A stretch of 50,896 bases of DNA from Alitiscatomonas aceti. Lineage in GTDB: Bacteria; Bacillota; Clostridia; Lachnospirales; Lachnospiraceae. How positions within the stretch are numbered: position 1 is the stretch's first letter; every line of letters begins with the position of its first letter. A program made the translations under genes and the position numbers. Positions 42,101 through 48,921 of the stretch are shown one piece after another. The DNA is taken from contig NZ_JAOQJF010000023.1 in the NCBI RefSeq assembly GCF_025567195.1, positions 1-50,896 on the forward strand. Reading direction: 5' to 3'. A model generated the notes under the pieces. That model did no database searches, was not told the DNA's origin, and saw only the letters and a program-made list of their open reading frames with translations.

Positions 42101-42382
42101 GCTCATGGCCGTCTGGCCATCCCTGGTATATTCCGGGGTGCGGAACACGATAAAGGAAGTCTGCTGCTTGCAGACTTTGCAGTTAAAGGTTTCGTGGGTC
42201 ACGGTGGCGTTGGCGTCCAGTTCGTTGGTGCGGTTGTTGGCCTCCTGCCAGTTCTCAGCGGGGTCGTGGTAACTGTCCTGCTGGGCGGCAAAGGCGGTGG
42301 GCACCATGCCGACGCACAGAACCACGGCCAGCAGCAGGGCCGTCATGCGCTTCAGGCCATGCCTGGTTGTCTTGCTTTTCAA
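39113..42382 (-). CDS. Secreted Cys-repeat/SLH surface protein
   Basis: A 1089-residue protein with a signal peptide (1-32, RMTALLLAVVLCVGMVPTAFA), a Cys-containing N-terminal region (33-330), a 10-cysteine cluster (~334-362), eight GH-x-C-x(n)-CxxCG repeats (~365-660), beta-sandwich-like repeats (~670-870) and three SLH domains (~877-1060; e.g. YGYTDGTFGPERSMSRSEAA). SLH anchors it to the cell wall. The start is TTG 42382, 9 nt after AGGAGG; an earlier in-frame codon lacks a signal context. It may aid mating-pair contact or adhesion. It lies between the primase-like gene and ssb, an unusual place for a surface protein. Confidence 0.85.
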   Translation of the reverse strand: MKSKTTRHGLKRMTALLLAVVLCVGMVPTAFAAQQDSYHDPAENWQEANNRTNELDANATVTHETFNCKVCKQQTSFIVFRTPEYTRDGQTAMSRNVKYSDGTFVDGSGKGSILDGVPGQDAYYTAYHWTKAVCETCGSINTNMAKTDYGYLKNVYWLYDCANNFFEELPETQTIEQADSEYHRVITTSGEYCGFCYGTFKEENSTLERHHMENAIRPELAHDRFVEMDTCADCGYAETSYTAAKAVIADYFGVVDGQPHTVTVSDLSEAGVTTAIRYGHSADACTLTSAPNYTEAGDYPVYYEITYTYHDTDMVEDGVAYVHLRDETTTEDGSCSCGCGNPDCGCQDPDCDGCCCDDKGCGENHNWTLLDSVDPTCLTLGYDRYLCVDCGMIEKRDYEAALGHAYQSVVIRDATCEVPGKTIDICERCGNVKETDLPQTEHEFSTTVIPATCTSPGYTLRECTVCGERHIEDITAALPHNYVSKTTPATCEGGGRTLHICEGCGSSFITDYTDPLGHSWDEGKEITGATCTGEGMTEYTCVRCGATRLEGDEAAGHIPGDPATCTDPQLCTRCGAVIENALGHDYAEEVTEPTCTEMGYTTYTCTRCGDAYKGDYTEAAGHKPGDWIIDKEPTTDSEGSKHRECEVCGEKLEEETIEKIYNQATTDSKGEAVVGGYLVIVTDTDTKDPVSNAIVTLHADDTLSIRLPNSRQLDYADQTTVTVLLTKDKSAVEGMFVTMTDKHDNYCAGNTDSNGQVTVPGTSGKTNEDGNTTVGWEDEDGDRWTLTVTVEDYETGRPIEDAEVSIGKGGNITVTLPDGTDMDEDNRITVTVTDNERDPQEGVTVIVKGDLGQSERGETDEDGKLTVPAVTETEYHGAYIYGYTDGTFGPERSMSRSEAAAIFARLLSDRLDERIPSGNNVKFKDIDPDMWYAGYVEYLTGYGVAVGYNDRTYRGDKAITRAEFTAMAARFFDVYGDGAEEIMEQYEGFDDVSDGYWAAEYIKDAAIHGWVEGYGDGTFRADDPIDRAEVVTIVNRLLGREADEDYIADNHRRLVMFPDVSSRHWAYYNVLEAANAHTAILTAPETWDK

Positions 42383-42443
42383 GCGTTCTTTCCTCCTTTT
42401 GTGTAGAAATTGCTGGTTCAGGTTTTTATTTTCGTTTACTTGG

Positions 42444-43376
42444 TCACCGCCCCCTTTCCCGGAACTGCTGCACAAAGGTCAGATAGGCGTTCCAGTCCTT
42501 CCGGGAGGGAGGGGACAGCGTCTGCACGACATATCCCTCCGCCGCGTATTTCCGGCCCATGCGCTCCGCGGCCTCCTGGCCGGGGCGGTCGTGATCCAGG
42601 CACAGGACAACCTTCCGCACTGTGGGATGCTCCCGAAGAAACACCGACAGGGCGCGGTCATCCAGGCAGCACAGGGCAAGTGCATTGCTGTGGAACTCCC
42701 GGTGCAAAGTGCAGTAACTCATGAGGTCGATAGGTGCCTCGAACACATACACGGTCCTGCTGTCCGGGGCATACGGCAGTCGGAAACCGATGGATTTGTC
42801 GCTGCCGGCGGCGTCGCCCTTGAAACCGCTGCCGTCCCGGTCGTAGGTGCCCCGCAGGCTGGCGAAGGCAGCCTTGCCGTCCCTGTCATACCCTACGAAC
42901 ACGCAGTTGTGATGCTCGGAGTCCTCATACAGCAGTCCTGCGGAAATAAAACTCCGAATAATCTGGGGAGAAACCCCGCGCTTTTTCAGGTAGGCGTACA
43001 CTCGGCGGGCATCGGTGTGCCTGGGCGGCAATGCAAACGGTTTCGGCGGTTCCGGCGCCTGCTCAGTTTGCCTGCTCCGCTCCGCGGGGGCGTCCCTGGC
43101 GCGGCCGTGGAATGCCAGCAGATCCTCCACCGCCTCCGGGAAACTTCTGCCGCAAAAATGCTGTAGGAAGGTGATGGCATCCCCGCCCACTCTCTCGGAG
43201 TAGCGATACCAGGTGCGGCGGTTCTTGATCCGCAGGCTGTCCATCTCCTTGGTGGAGTAGTAGCGGCCTATCCGCGTCACGGTGTAGCCGAGAGACGCCA
43301 GCAGGTCCGGCAGGTCCGTCCCACGGGCAATCTCCAACTCCTGTTCTGTGAAACGATTGGCTCTCTGTTCCGACGT
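42444..43376 (-). CDS. Primase-like TOPRIM protein (DUF3991 type), apparent ACG start
   Basis: A 310-residue protein. The N-terminal zone resembles CHC2-like primase heads (TEQELEIARGTDLPDLLASL, RTWYRYSERVGGDAITFLQH) without intact zinc cysteines. The C-terminal half has a TOPRIM pattern: VYVFEAPIDLMSYC, then VVLCLDHDRPGQEAAERM (DxD-type). It may prime replication of the transferred strand. The only well-placed start is ACG (43376-43374), 7 nt after GGAGG (43388-43384); TTG 43337 has no ribosome site and would remove 13 conserved-looking residues (SEQRANRFTEQE). ATG is expected there. Confidence 0.82.
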   Translation of the reverse strand, partial: TSEQRANRFTEQELEIARGTDLPDLLASLGYTVTRIGRYYSTKEMDSLRIKNRRTWYRYSERVGGDAITFLQHFCGRSFPEAVEDLLAFHGRARDAPAERSRQTEQAPEPPKPFALPPRHTDARRVYAYLKKRGVSPQIIRSFISAGLLYEDSEHHNCVFVGYDRDGKAAFASLRGTYDRDGSGFKGDAAGSDKSIGFRLPYAPDSRTVYVFEAPIDLMSYCTLHREFHSNALALCCLDDRALSVFLREHPTVRKVVLCLDHDRPGQEAAERMGRKYAAEGYVVQTLSPPSRKDWNAYLTFVQQFRERGR

Positions 43377-43406
43377 TTTCTCACCTCCGGTTCTCTTGTG
43401 AAACAG

Positions 43407-43443
43407 ACCGCCCGGAACGTCCCTGTCGGGCGCTCCGGGCGGT
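43407..43443. other. Hairpin upstream of primase-like gene
   Basis: ACCGCCCGGA (43407-43416) pairs perfectly with TCCGGGCGGT (43434-43443); the loop can fold further. It lies between the zinc-ribbon gene and the primase-like gene and could be a weak terminator or leader structure; there is no T run. Confidence 0.5.
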
Positions 43444-43457
43444 TCTGGGATCCTGAT

Positions 43458-43781
43458 TTACTCGGTTGTTCTCTTCCTGGGTGGCCGCTCCACATACTCG
43501 GAGATGTCGCAGTCGCAGCTGATGAGCTGCCCTCCGCACACCGGGCACCGCTCCGCATCACACCCCACATGGTGGTAATGCCCAGGCCTGGCGCCGCAAT
43601 CGTGGCAGCGGGCATCGCCATGCGCCATGCCATCCTCGCCGTACTTAATGCGGCGGTAGTACCGGTTGCCGCATTTCACATGGGTCCAGGTGCAGCCGTC
43701 CGCTTTCAGCATCCGCTGGCCGCAAGCCCTGCAGGGCGCTCCGCCGGCCGCAATCATGGCCTCCAGTTCATTCTGCCACAT
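43458..43781 (-). CDS. Zinc-ribbon protein
   Basis: A 107-residue protein with four Cys pairs: CRACG, CHDCG, CPVCG and CDCD, plus histidines in HYHHVGC. It is likely zinc-binding; the function is unknown. ATG 43781 follows GGAAGGAGG at 8 nt spacing. Its start overlaps the end of the ribbon-helix-helix gene by 14 bp, so it is cotranslated. Confidence 0.75.
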   Translation of the reverse strand: MWQNELEAMIAAGGAPCRACGQRMLKADGCTWTHVKCGNRYYRRIKYGEDGMAHGDARCHDCGARPGHYHHVGCDAERCPVCGGQLISCDCDISEYVERPPRKRTTE

Positions 43782-44199
43782 TCTTGGCTCCTCCTTCCGT
43801 TTCTTCAGCCTCCCAGGACGGGGCGCTGTCTGCCGGCTCATCTATGGGATCCAGCGTGTCAGTTGGTGCGCCGGGATCGGCATCCGCTGTTTCCTGCTCC
43901 CACCGCTCCAGAGCGTCCTCGATCAGCCCAATCACGAACTCCTTCTGGGTCACTTTCCGGCCCTGGCGCTCATTCTCGTGGGCCAGATAGTCCTTGATCC
44001 GCTGGAACAGGTCCTCACTGATTTGAAATGCCATTGTCCTTGTCTGTGCCATGTCTTTTTTTCCTCCATTTTCATAGTAGTTGGTAAGTAGTCCCGTGAT
44101 GTACTCGCTGAGGGACTGGTTTGCCGCGACGCGCTCCGCCGTCACCCTGGCATGCAGGGATTCCGGGATTTGGCATGAGAGGCCCTTGGTCTGCTCCAT
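43768..44199 (-). CDS. Tandem ribbon-helix-helix (CopG/Arc-like) protein
   Basis: A 143-residue protein with two RHH-like units: residues 1-48 (TKGLSCQIPESLHARVTAER, then SLSEYITGLLTNYYENGG) and 50-105 (AQTRTMAFQISEDLFQRIKD, then TQKEFVIGLIEDALERWEQ). An acidic Ala/Pro tail follows. Each unit starts with a short beta strand and two helices, and the second begins with an internal Met, so this may be a fusion of two regulators. It could regulate the operon it heads or bind oriT-like DNA. ATG 44199 follows GGAGG at 9 nt. A candidate -10 box is at 44239-44234. Confidence 0.75.
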   Translation of the reverse strand: MEQTKGLSCQIPESLHARVTAERVAANQSLSEYITGLLTNYYENGGKKDMAQTRTMAFQISEDLFQRIKDYLAHENERQGRKVTQKEFVIGLIEDALERWEQETADADPGAPTDTLDPIDEPADSAPSWEAEETEGGAKNVAE

Positions 44200-44233
44200 G
44201 TCTGACTGCCTCCTTTTCTTGATTTGCAACGCA

Positions 44234-44239
44234 AGTATA
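44234..44239 (-). promoter_or_regulatory. Candidate -10 box for the RHH-primase operon
   Basis: TATACT on the minus strand (44239-44234) lies 35 bp before the RHH gene. I see no good -35 at 17 bp (TGGCTT). It could be a weak or regulated promoter for the RHH, zinc-ribbon and primase genes. Confidence 0.3.
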
Positions 44240-44312
44240 GCCGGAAAGCATCACGAAAGCCATTACCAACACCACCAAGGAATGGCGAACAGACGCAGCA
44301 AAGGCAACAATT

Positions 44313-46244
44313 TCATCCTGCGTTGGGGAGCCGGAAATAGCCGGCGTCCTTGTGGGCACGGTAGAAATGTTCCACGGCCCGCAGGCTGCCCGTCACCGGC
44401 ATCCCCGGCAGGGCCTCTGCCATGCTCTGGAAATATCTCCGGCCGCGGGCGGCGCGGGGATCCAGCACAGCGACAACGCAGGTGTCCGTTTCTGTGCGGA
44501 TGGCCCGGCCAAAGCCCTGCCGCAGTTTGATCTGCATTTCCGGGACAACGACGGAGCGCAGGAACTCCCGCAGGTTCGGGTAGTCCTCCCGCTCTTTTTC
44601 TTTTACAGCGTCCGGGTAGGCGAAGGGCAGGCATGGGATGATGAGCATGGACACGCCGTCGCCAGCGAAGTCCAGCCCCTCCCACGCCGCGCCGGTGGCC
44701 AGCAGGATACTGCCGGGAGCGGCGCGAAATGCCGCCAGGGTGAGGGCCGGGCGTTTGCCCATCGTAAATACAGGGAAGGGCAGCGCCGCGGCCTGCAGCC
44801 GTTCCTTGACCGCCGACATGGCGAAGTAGGAAGTGAACAGCACCAGGGCGTGGCCGTGGGATGCCGCCGCCAGCTGCCGGATCTGTGCGGCCAGCCGGTC
44901 GTAGTAGTCCGCCGCGTCCAGCGGGATCGGGTCCGGGGGAAGATAGAGGAGGCAGTTGTGCTGATAGTCAAAGGGTGACGGACACACAGTTTCCGTCACG
45001 GGCCGTTCCCCTGTCAGGCCGGCGGCGGTGCGGAACCGGCTGAAATCCTTCCCAACGGCAAGGGTGCCGGAGGTCAGGACAATGGGCTGTTCCTGCCGCC
45101 AGAGCGTGGCCTGGAGCTGCGCGGCCAGTTCCGACACCGTGCCGCACAGCATGGCCCCGCCGTGGTCGTCGTCTGCCGCGTAGAAGATCATCTCGGGATT
45201 CCCCAGGTAAAAGAGGGATACTGTGGAGGCGACGGCGGACAGCAGGCGCCAGGTTTCCCTGGTCAGCAGGCCCTCCAGCTGCCGGCAGATCACCGTCAGG
45301 ACCTGATGCGGCCGCTCCAGGAACATCTGGTAGGCGTCAAATCCGGCCCCTTCCTCCACCGGGAGCGACAGTTTCTCCGCCAGCGGCTCCACGGCCTCGG
45401 ACAGCAGTTCCGCCGCGAGGACATACCGCTCCACATGCAGGCTGCGGATCAGCTCCGCAAAGTCCTGGGCATTCAGCGTTACGCCGAACATCTGCCGTGC
45501 GGTTTCCGGCAGCTTGTGGGCCTCGTCTATGATGATGGCCGCGCTGTCCGGCAGGAGGGGCTTTTTCTTTTGGCTGCGGTGGATGAGGTCCGCCAGCAGG
45601 AGGTTGTGGTTGCAGATCTGAACCGTGTACTGCCCGCTCTGGCAGGCGTCCAGGAAACAGCGGTATCGGCAGTCCTTCCGCCGGCAATTACACCGCTTGG
45701 GAACGCAGATCCGCCCCCGGTCATAACTGCTCATCCCGGACAGCTGGTCCAGATCCAGCACATGCCAGGCGGTGTGCAGGGCTTGGCGGGCGGCGGGATT
45801 CTTATGGCTGCCCTCCACCTGACGGACCCGCCGTTCCAGCCGGGCGTCGCAGGCGTAGTGAGCCTTGCCCTTGCGGATGACCGCCTCAATGGGCGCGGAG
45901 ATCAGCCCCTCGGACAGCAGCACGCTGGACAGCAGGGGCAGGTACTCCTTCTGGATGGCGCTCTGCAGCGCGATGCTGGAGGTGGAGATCAGGATAGGAC
46001 GCTGCGGTTTACCCTCTGCCGCCCGGCACTTGCCATGCAGGATGCCGGCGGTCAGGTAGGCGAAGGTCTTGCCGATGCCGGTCCCCGCGTCGCACAGGGC
46101 GATGCTGCCGTCCAGCATGGCGTCCAGGATGCTGTGACACAGCCGGATCTGTTCCGGCCGCTCCGCCATGCCCCTCTGAGGCAATAGGGTTTTAAAAATA
46201 TAGTCGATTTCCTCATGGGCCTTTTCATGGGTATATTTCTTCAT
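44313..46244 (-). CDS. DinG-type ATP-dependent DNA helicase
   Basis: A 643-residue superfamily 2 helicase. Motif I is CDAGTGIGKTFAYL, the DEAH motif IIIDEAHKLPETARQ, and the C-terminal motifs include TGAAWEGLDFAGDGVSMLII and LRQGFGRAIRTETD. Between motif I and the DEAH box, the cysteines in CVPKRCNCRRKDCRYRC suit an iron-sulfur cluster, as in DinG/XPD. It unwinds DNA with 5'-3' polarity in relatives. ATG 46244 is used after GGACGGAAG; an in-frame upstream extension (to 46355) with CxxC is not counted because it precedes the ribosome site. Confidence 0.9.
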   Translation of the reverse strand: MKKYTHEKAHEEIDYIFKTLLPQRGMAERPEQIRLCHSILDAMLDGSIALCDAGTGIGKTFAYLTAGILHGKCRAAEGKPQRPILISTSSIALQSAIQKEYLPLLSSVLLSEGLISAPIEAVIRKGKAHYACDARLERRVRQVEGSHKNPAARQALHTAWHVLDLDQLSGMSSYDRGRICVPKRCNCRRKDCRYRCFLDACQSGQYTVQICNHNLLLADLIHRSQKKKPLLPDSAAIIIDEAHKLPETARQMFGVTLNAQDFAELIRSLHVERYVLAAELLSEAVEPLAEKLSLPVEEGAGFDAYQMFLERPHQVLTVICRQLEGLLTRETWRLLSAVASTVSLFYLGNPEMIFYAADDDHGGAMLCGTVSELAAQLQATLWRQEQPIVLTSGTLAVGKDFSRFRTAAGLTGERPVTETVCPSPFDYQHNCLLYLPPDPIPLDAADYYDRLAAQIRQLAAASHGHALVLFTSYFAMSAVKERLQAAALPFPVFTMGKRPALTLAAFRAAPGSILLATGAAWEGLDFAGDGVSMLIIPCLPFAYPDAVKEKEREDYPNLREFLRSVVVPEMQIKLRQGFGRAIRTETDTCVVAVLDPRAARGRRYFQSMAEALPGMPVTGSLRAVEHFYRAHKDAGYFRLPNAG

Positions 46245-46645
46245 GGATACTTCCGTCCTTTTATCTTTTTTCGTGTTCCCATCGTATTCGCACTCGCCCC
46301 CCCGATGGGTTCGGGAACAATGCGGGCAGGCCCCTGGCCGGGGCCTCACGGGCATATTTCCGGGATCTCTACTGCTTTCAATCCCGGAGCAGCGCCGCCT
46401 GTCTTACGCGCAGGCCGTGCTTGGTGTGTCATTATTCGAGCCGTTCCATCTCTTGTCCGGCCTGCCAGGGCCGACCGCAGGCTGGATCGCTCGCCGGCCG
46501 CTGGGGCCGGGTCTTGGCGCGCGCTGTGGGGTGGGTACGGCTGCGTGTTACCCGCATTGCTGGTATGCACTTTTCAAGGAGCAGCGAAGGGGGAGGTATT
46601 TCCCCCTTTCGCTGTCCTCCCGAAAAAGGGGCTGGGTGAATACCC
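46245..46645. other. Intergenic stretch of 401 bp without a clear gene
   Basis: Apart from a hairpin (46582-46594 with 46601-46614, arms near CAGCGAAGGGGGA) just after the sigma-like gene, I see nothing coding: the short open frames on both strands lack ribosome sites. It probably carries the sigma gene's terminator and the helicase gene's promoter on the minus strand. Confidence 0.5.
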
Positions 46646-47140
46646 TCACGCCGCAAATTTTTCAAAATATTTTTTCATGTCCCGCAGGATCCGGTCCCTG
46701 CGCTTGATGACGGCCCGCTGGGTCACGCCGATTCGCCGGGCGTATTCTCTGGTGGAGAGGCGGTCATAAAACAGCGCGGTGATGAGCTGCCTGTCCCGGT
46801 CCTCCAAGGCGATAAGCGCCGCCAGCAGCAGGCTGGTCAGTTCTTCCCGCTCCCGTTCCGACTCCCGTGCAAGGACGCAGTCCTCGGCGCTGGGCGCCGT
46901 TTCCGCGCCCACATAGTCCGGCAAAACGCCGTCCTCTGCCAGCTGTTCCATGGAGAGGACCTTGCCAGTGGGCAGATCCTCGCTGAGATACCGCTCCCGC
47001 CGGTCCATCTGGGCATACGCCGCGAATACGTCCTCTGTGACCGCCACATCCCTACCATCCACGGTGATGATGTTGGCGATGACAGTTCCATTCTCGTCCC
47101 TGATTTTTCTGTAGTTGCGATTTTCCTGCCATTTTTCCAT
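46646..47140 (-). CDS. Sigma-70-like (region 4) regulatory protein
   Basis: A 164-residue protein whose C-terminus has a sigma region-4 pattern: LIALEDRDRQLITALFYDRL, then STREYARRIGVTQRAVIKRR and DRILRDMKKYF, a helix-turn-helix for -35 recognition. The N-terminal part has no clear region 2, so it is short for a full ECF sigma factor and may be a Tn916 Orf7-like regulator. ATG 47140 follows GGAGATCACGACT; an upstream TTG (47155) is possible. Confidence 0.8.
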   Translation of the reverse strand: MEKWQENRNYRKIRDENGTVIANIITVDGRDVAVTEDVFAAYAQMDRRERYLSEDLPTGKVLSMEQLAEDGVLPDYVGAETAPSAEDCVLARESEREREELTSLLLAALIALEDRDRQLITALFYDRLSTREYARRIGVTQRAVIKRRDRILRDMKKYFEKFAA

Positions 47141-47268
47141 AGTCGTGATCTCCAATCTCAGATTTTTTAGGGGAAACTTCTGAGTTGGGGATCACGGGTA
47201 CTTTGCTATGTAGGGCTGCCAGGCGTTCCGCATTTCGTGCCTTTCCGCTGTTCTGCCGCGGAAAAGCG

Positions 47269-47314
47269 CAAAAAAGAGCCTTACAGCACAGCAGAACTGC
47301 TGCCTGTAAGGCTC
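47269..47314 (-). terminator. Strong minus-strand terminator before sigma-like gene
   Basis: An 11-bp perfect stem (GAGCCTTACAG/CTGTAAGGCTC, 47314-47304 and 47286-47276) with additional GCAGCAG pairing in the loop is followed by TTTTTT on the minus strand. It ends the XRE-ImmA-zinc-ribbon transcript. Confidence 0.85.
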
Positions 47315-47391
47315 CGAACACGGTGGATCCCGCTGCTGATGCGGGCGGTTGGTGCACTTGACGAGGTCGATACTCTATATTTTATTTGCTT

Positions 47392-47592
47392 TTAGGAATG
47401 TCCTGCCTTTTCAAAGGAGATGCCAATCTGCAGCCCGCACTTTGGACATTTGGAGAACAGCTCCGCCTTGTCCGCATGCTCCGGGCCGTAGAGGTGCAGG
47501 CGCCCCGGATCCACGTCGGCTGCGGCATCAATGACGCGCCCTTTACCGCACACAGGGCAGCGCACCGCATGGGTTCTTTTCACTTGTTGCAT
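47392..47592 (-). CDS. Small zinc-ribbon protein
   Basis: A 66-residue protein with two CxxC pairs (CPVCGKGRVIDAA and CPKCGLQIG), a typical zinc ribbon. ATG 47592 follows AAGGAGG at 6 nt. A palindrome (47611-47632) lies upstream, sharing its core with the one before the XRE gene, so the gene is probably under the same control. The function is unknown. Confidence 0.8.
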   Translation of the reverse strand: MQQVKRTHAVRCPVCGKGRVIDAAADVDPGRLHLYGPEHADKAELFSKCPKCGLQIGISFEKAGHS

Positions 47593-47610
47593 GGCGTTCC
47601 TCCTTCCAAA

Positions 47611-47632
47611 GTGTTCTCAATTTTGAGAACAC
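47611..47632. promoter_or_regulatory. Palindromic operator-like box 1
   Basis: A near-perfect 22-bp palindrome, GTGTTCTCAA-TT-TTGAGAACAC, lies 19 bp before the zinc-ribbon start. Its core GTTCTC-N6-GAGAAC is shared with the box at 48664-48681, so both are likely bound by the same regulator, probably the XRE protein. Confidence 0.6.
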
Positions 47633-47646
47633 CACAGTAAAAAATT

Positions 47647-48246
47647 TTACAGCAGATGGTGGTTGGTGAGCCGGATCCGCATGGCCTGGCGGGATACCTG
47701 AAACACCTCCGACATGGCCTGAACAATGGCCTGATTATCCCGACCGGACCGCATTTGGTAGAAACACCGCTTGACCATTGGCATGGGCATGAGCAGGGCG
47801 GACCCAAGCATATTCGCCTGGATCTCCATACTGGTTTCCCTGACGGCAGGCTGCAGCGCCGCGCTCTCCCCGGTGCCTGTGTACAGCCCCTTGTGCAGGA
47901 TCCAGTGGGACAGTTCGTGGGCCTCGGTAAATCGCAGGCGGCCGGTGCTGGTTTCTTCTTCACACAGCGAGGCATCTATGAGGATCGTGCCGGCTTTCAC
48001 CGGGAACAGGGTATACTCGCCCAGTTCCATGTCGTACACGGCCTCCAGGCCGGTGTCAAAAACGGTTTTCCCTAGGATCCGGCCATTTTTGCGGAGGTAC
48101 TGGAACTCCAGCGTCAGTCCGTGGCGCTCGATGAGGTCCTCGATGGGGATGGCGCGGGGCTGCCCCCGGTAGAGGCGCTCATCGTAGGCATCCAGCACAC
48201 GCCGGGCGATGCTCTCCATCGTCTGCTCGGTATAATACTTCCGCAT
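47647..48246 (-). CDS. immA: ImmA/IrrE-type metallopeptidase
   Basis: A 199-residue protein with the zinc motif HELSH (residues 110-114, in RFTEAHELSHWILHKG) and a downstream acidic segment (EIQANMLGSALLMP) containing the third ligand. ImmA-type proteases cleave their partner XRE repressor to switch an ICE on after DNA damage, as in ICEBs1. The partner XRE gene is directly upstream (16-bp gap). The ATG follows AGGAGGCAGGCAC. Confidence 0.9.
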   Translation of the reverse strand: MRKYYTEQTMESIARRVLDAYDERLYRGQPRAIPIEDLIERHGLTLEFQYLRKNGRILGKTVFDTGLEAVYDMELGEYTLFPVKAGTILIDASLCEEETSTGRLRFTEAHELSHWILHKGLYTGTGESAALQPAVRETSMEIQANMLGSALLMPMPMVKRCFYQMRSGRDNQAIVQAMSEVFQVSRQAMRIRLTNHHLL

Positions 48247-48262
48247 GTGCCTGCCTCCTATT

Positions 48263-48640
48263 TCAGTTTCCCGGTTTCTGCCGCTGGGTGATGCGGTCTA
48301 TAAACTCCTGCCATTCCTCGTCTGTGGCGTCCACTTCCTTGGCTGTCCGCAGGGCGGCCCGGACGATATCCCGTTCCATGATGTACTCCGGCAGGTCCGC
48401 GGACACCCGTTGCGTTTTAGATTTGGCGGCCAGATCCAACAGCAGTTCCGTGTCTGCCTGGCATAGCCCCAGGATCTCAATGAGGCGGTCCATCTTCTCC
48501 TTGGTGGGAGCCGGCCTTCGGTCATTCTCCATGTTGCTCATGTAGACCGGGGATACCTCCAGTTTCGCCGCCAAACCGCGCAGGGACAGTCCGCGGGCCA
48601 TCCGCTTTTCCCGCACATAACTGCCGAATGTCTGCTCCAT
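48263..48640 (-). CDS. XRE-family repressor, ImmR-like
   Basis: A 125-residue protein with an N-terminal helix-turn-helix (FGSYVREKRMARGLSLRGLA, then LEVSPVYMSNMENDRR) and a helical C-terminal half. The arrangement with ImmA fits the ICEBs1 ImmR/ImmA switch. The start follows AGGAGGCACGCCATA. It is probably autorepressed: the GTTCTC-N6-GAGAAC box lies between its -10 box and its start codon. Confidence 0.9.
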   Translation of the reverse strand: MEQTFGSYVREKRMARGLSLRGLAAKLEVSPVYMSNMENDRRPAPTKEKMDRLIEILGLCQADTELLLDLAAKSKTQRVSADLPEYIMERDIVRAALRTAKEVDATDEEWQEFIDRITQRQKPGN

Positions 48641-48663
48641 TATGGCGTGCCTCCTATTCTGTG

Positions 48664-48720
48664 TTCTCTTTTTCGAGAACGGCTACGCTTAGTATACACG
48701 CCTCCATCTCATGCCGCAAG
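48664..48720 (-). promoter_or_regulatory. XRE promoter with operator-like box 2
   Basis: On the minus strand TTGCGG (48720-48715) and TATACT (48697-48692) are 17 bp apart, a good sigma-A promoter. Just downstream, GTTCTC-N6-GAGAAC (48664-48681) occupies the initial transcribed region, the classic place for a repressor to act. The same box occurs at 47611-47632. Confidence 0.72.
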
Positions 48721-48731
48721 AGGCCAAACGC

Positions 48732-48770
48732 GAGGTGCTCCTTTTATGGAACACCTCGTGCCTTTTCTTA
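48732..48770 (+). terminator. Terminator-like hairpin before TnpW-like gene
   Basis: CGAGGTG (48732-48738) pairs with CACCTCG (48753-48759), with flanking TCC/GGA pairing, followed by GCCTTTTCTT. It can stop transcription reading rightward into the recombinase unit. Confidence 0.55.
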
Positions 48771-48921
48771 ATATGGGTATTCACTTGCCCTGTTTTTCGG
48801 GAGGTGGATGAAGGGGATTTTTCTTTTCGGGCATAAACGTAAGGCGGGACCGGGTTTGGCAACGCTGCCGGACCCGATATGCCGTTTCCTGGCCCCTCAC
48901 ATTTTGTAGAGGAGGGACGCA

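Noticed and set aside
39113..42382. CRISPR-like repeats in the Cys-repeat region
   Set aside because: The periodicity is protein-level (CxxCG repeats of about 40 residues); DNA repeats are degenerate and in one reading frame.
40457..42406. 649-codon plus-strand ORF antisense to the SLH protein gene
   Set aside because: It mirrors the GC-rich codon pattern of the real gene, has no ribosome site, and its product is low-complexity Gly/Ala/Val-rich without a family.
45162..46187. 341-codon plus-strand ORF antisense to the DinG helicase
   Set aside because: Shadow; the opposite strand holds intact helicase motifs.
46245..46355. N-terminal extension of the DinG gene with a CxxC pair
   Set aside because: The ribosome site and typical DinG start are at 46244; the extension is Arg/Pro-rich intergenic sequence.
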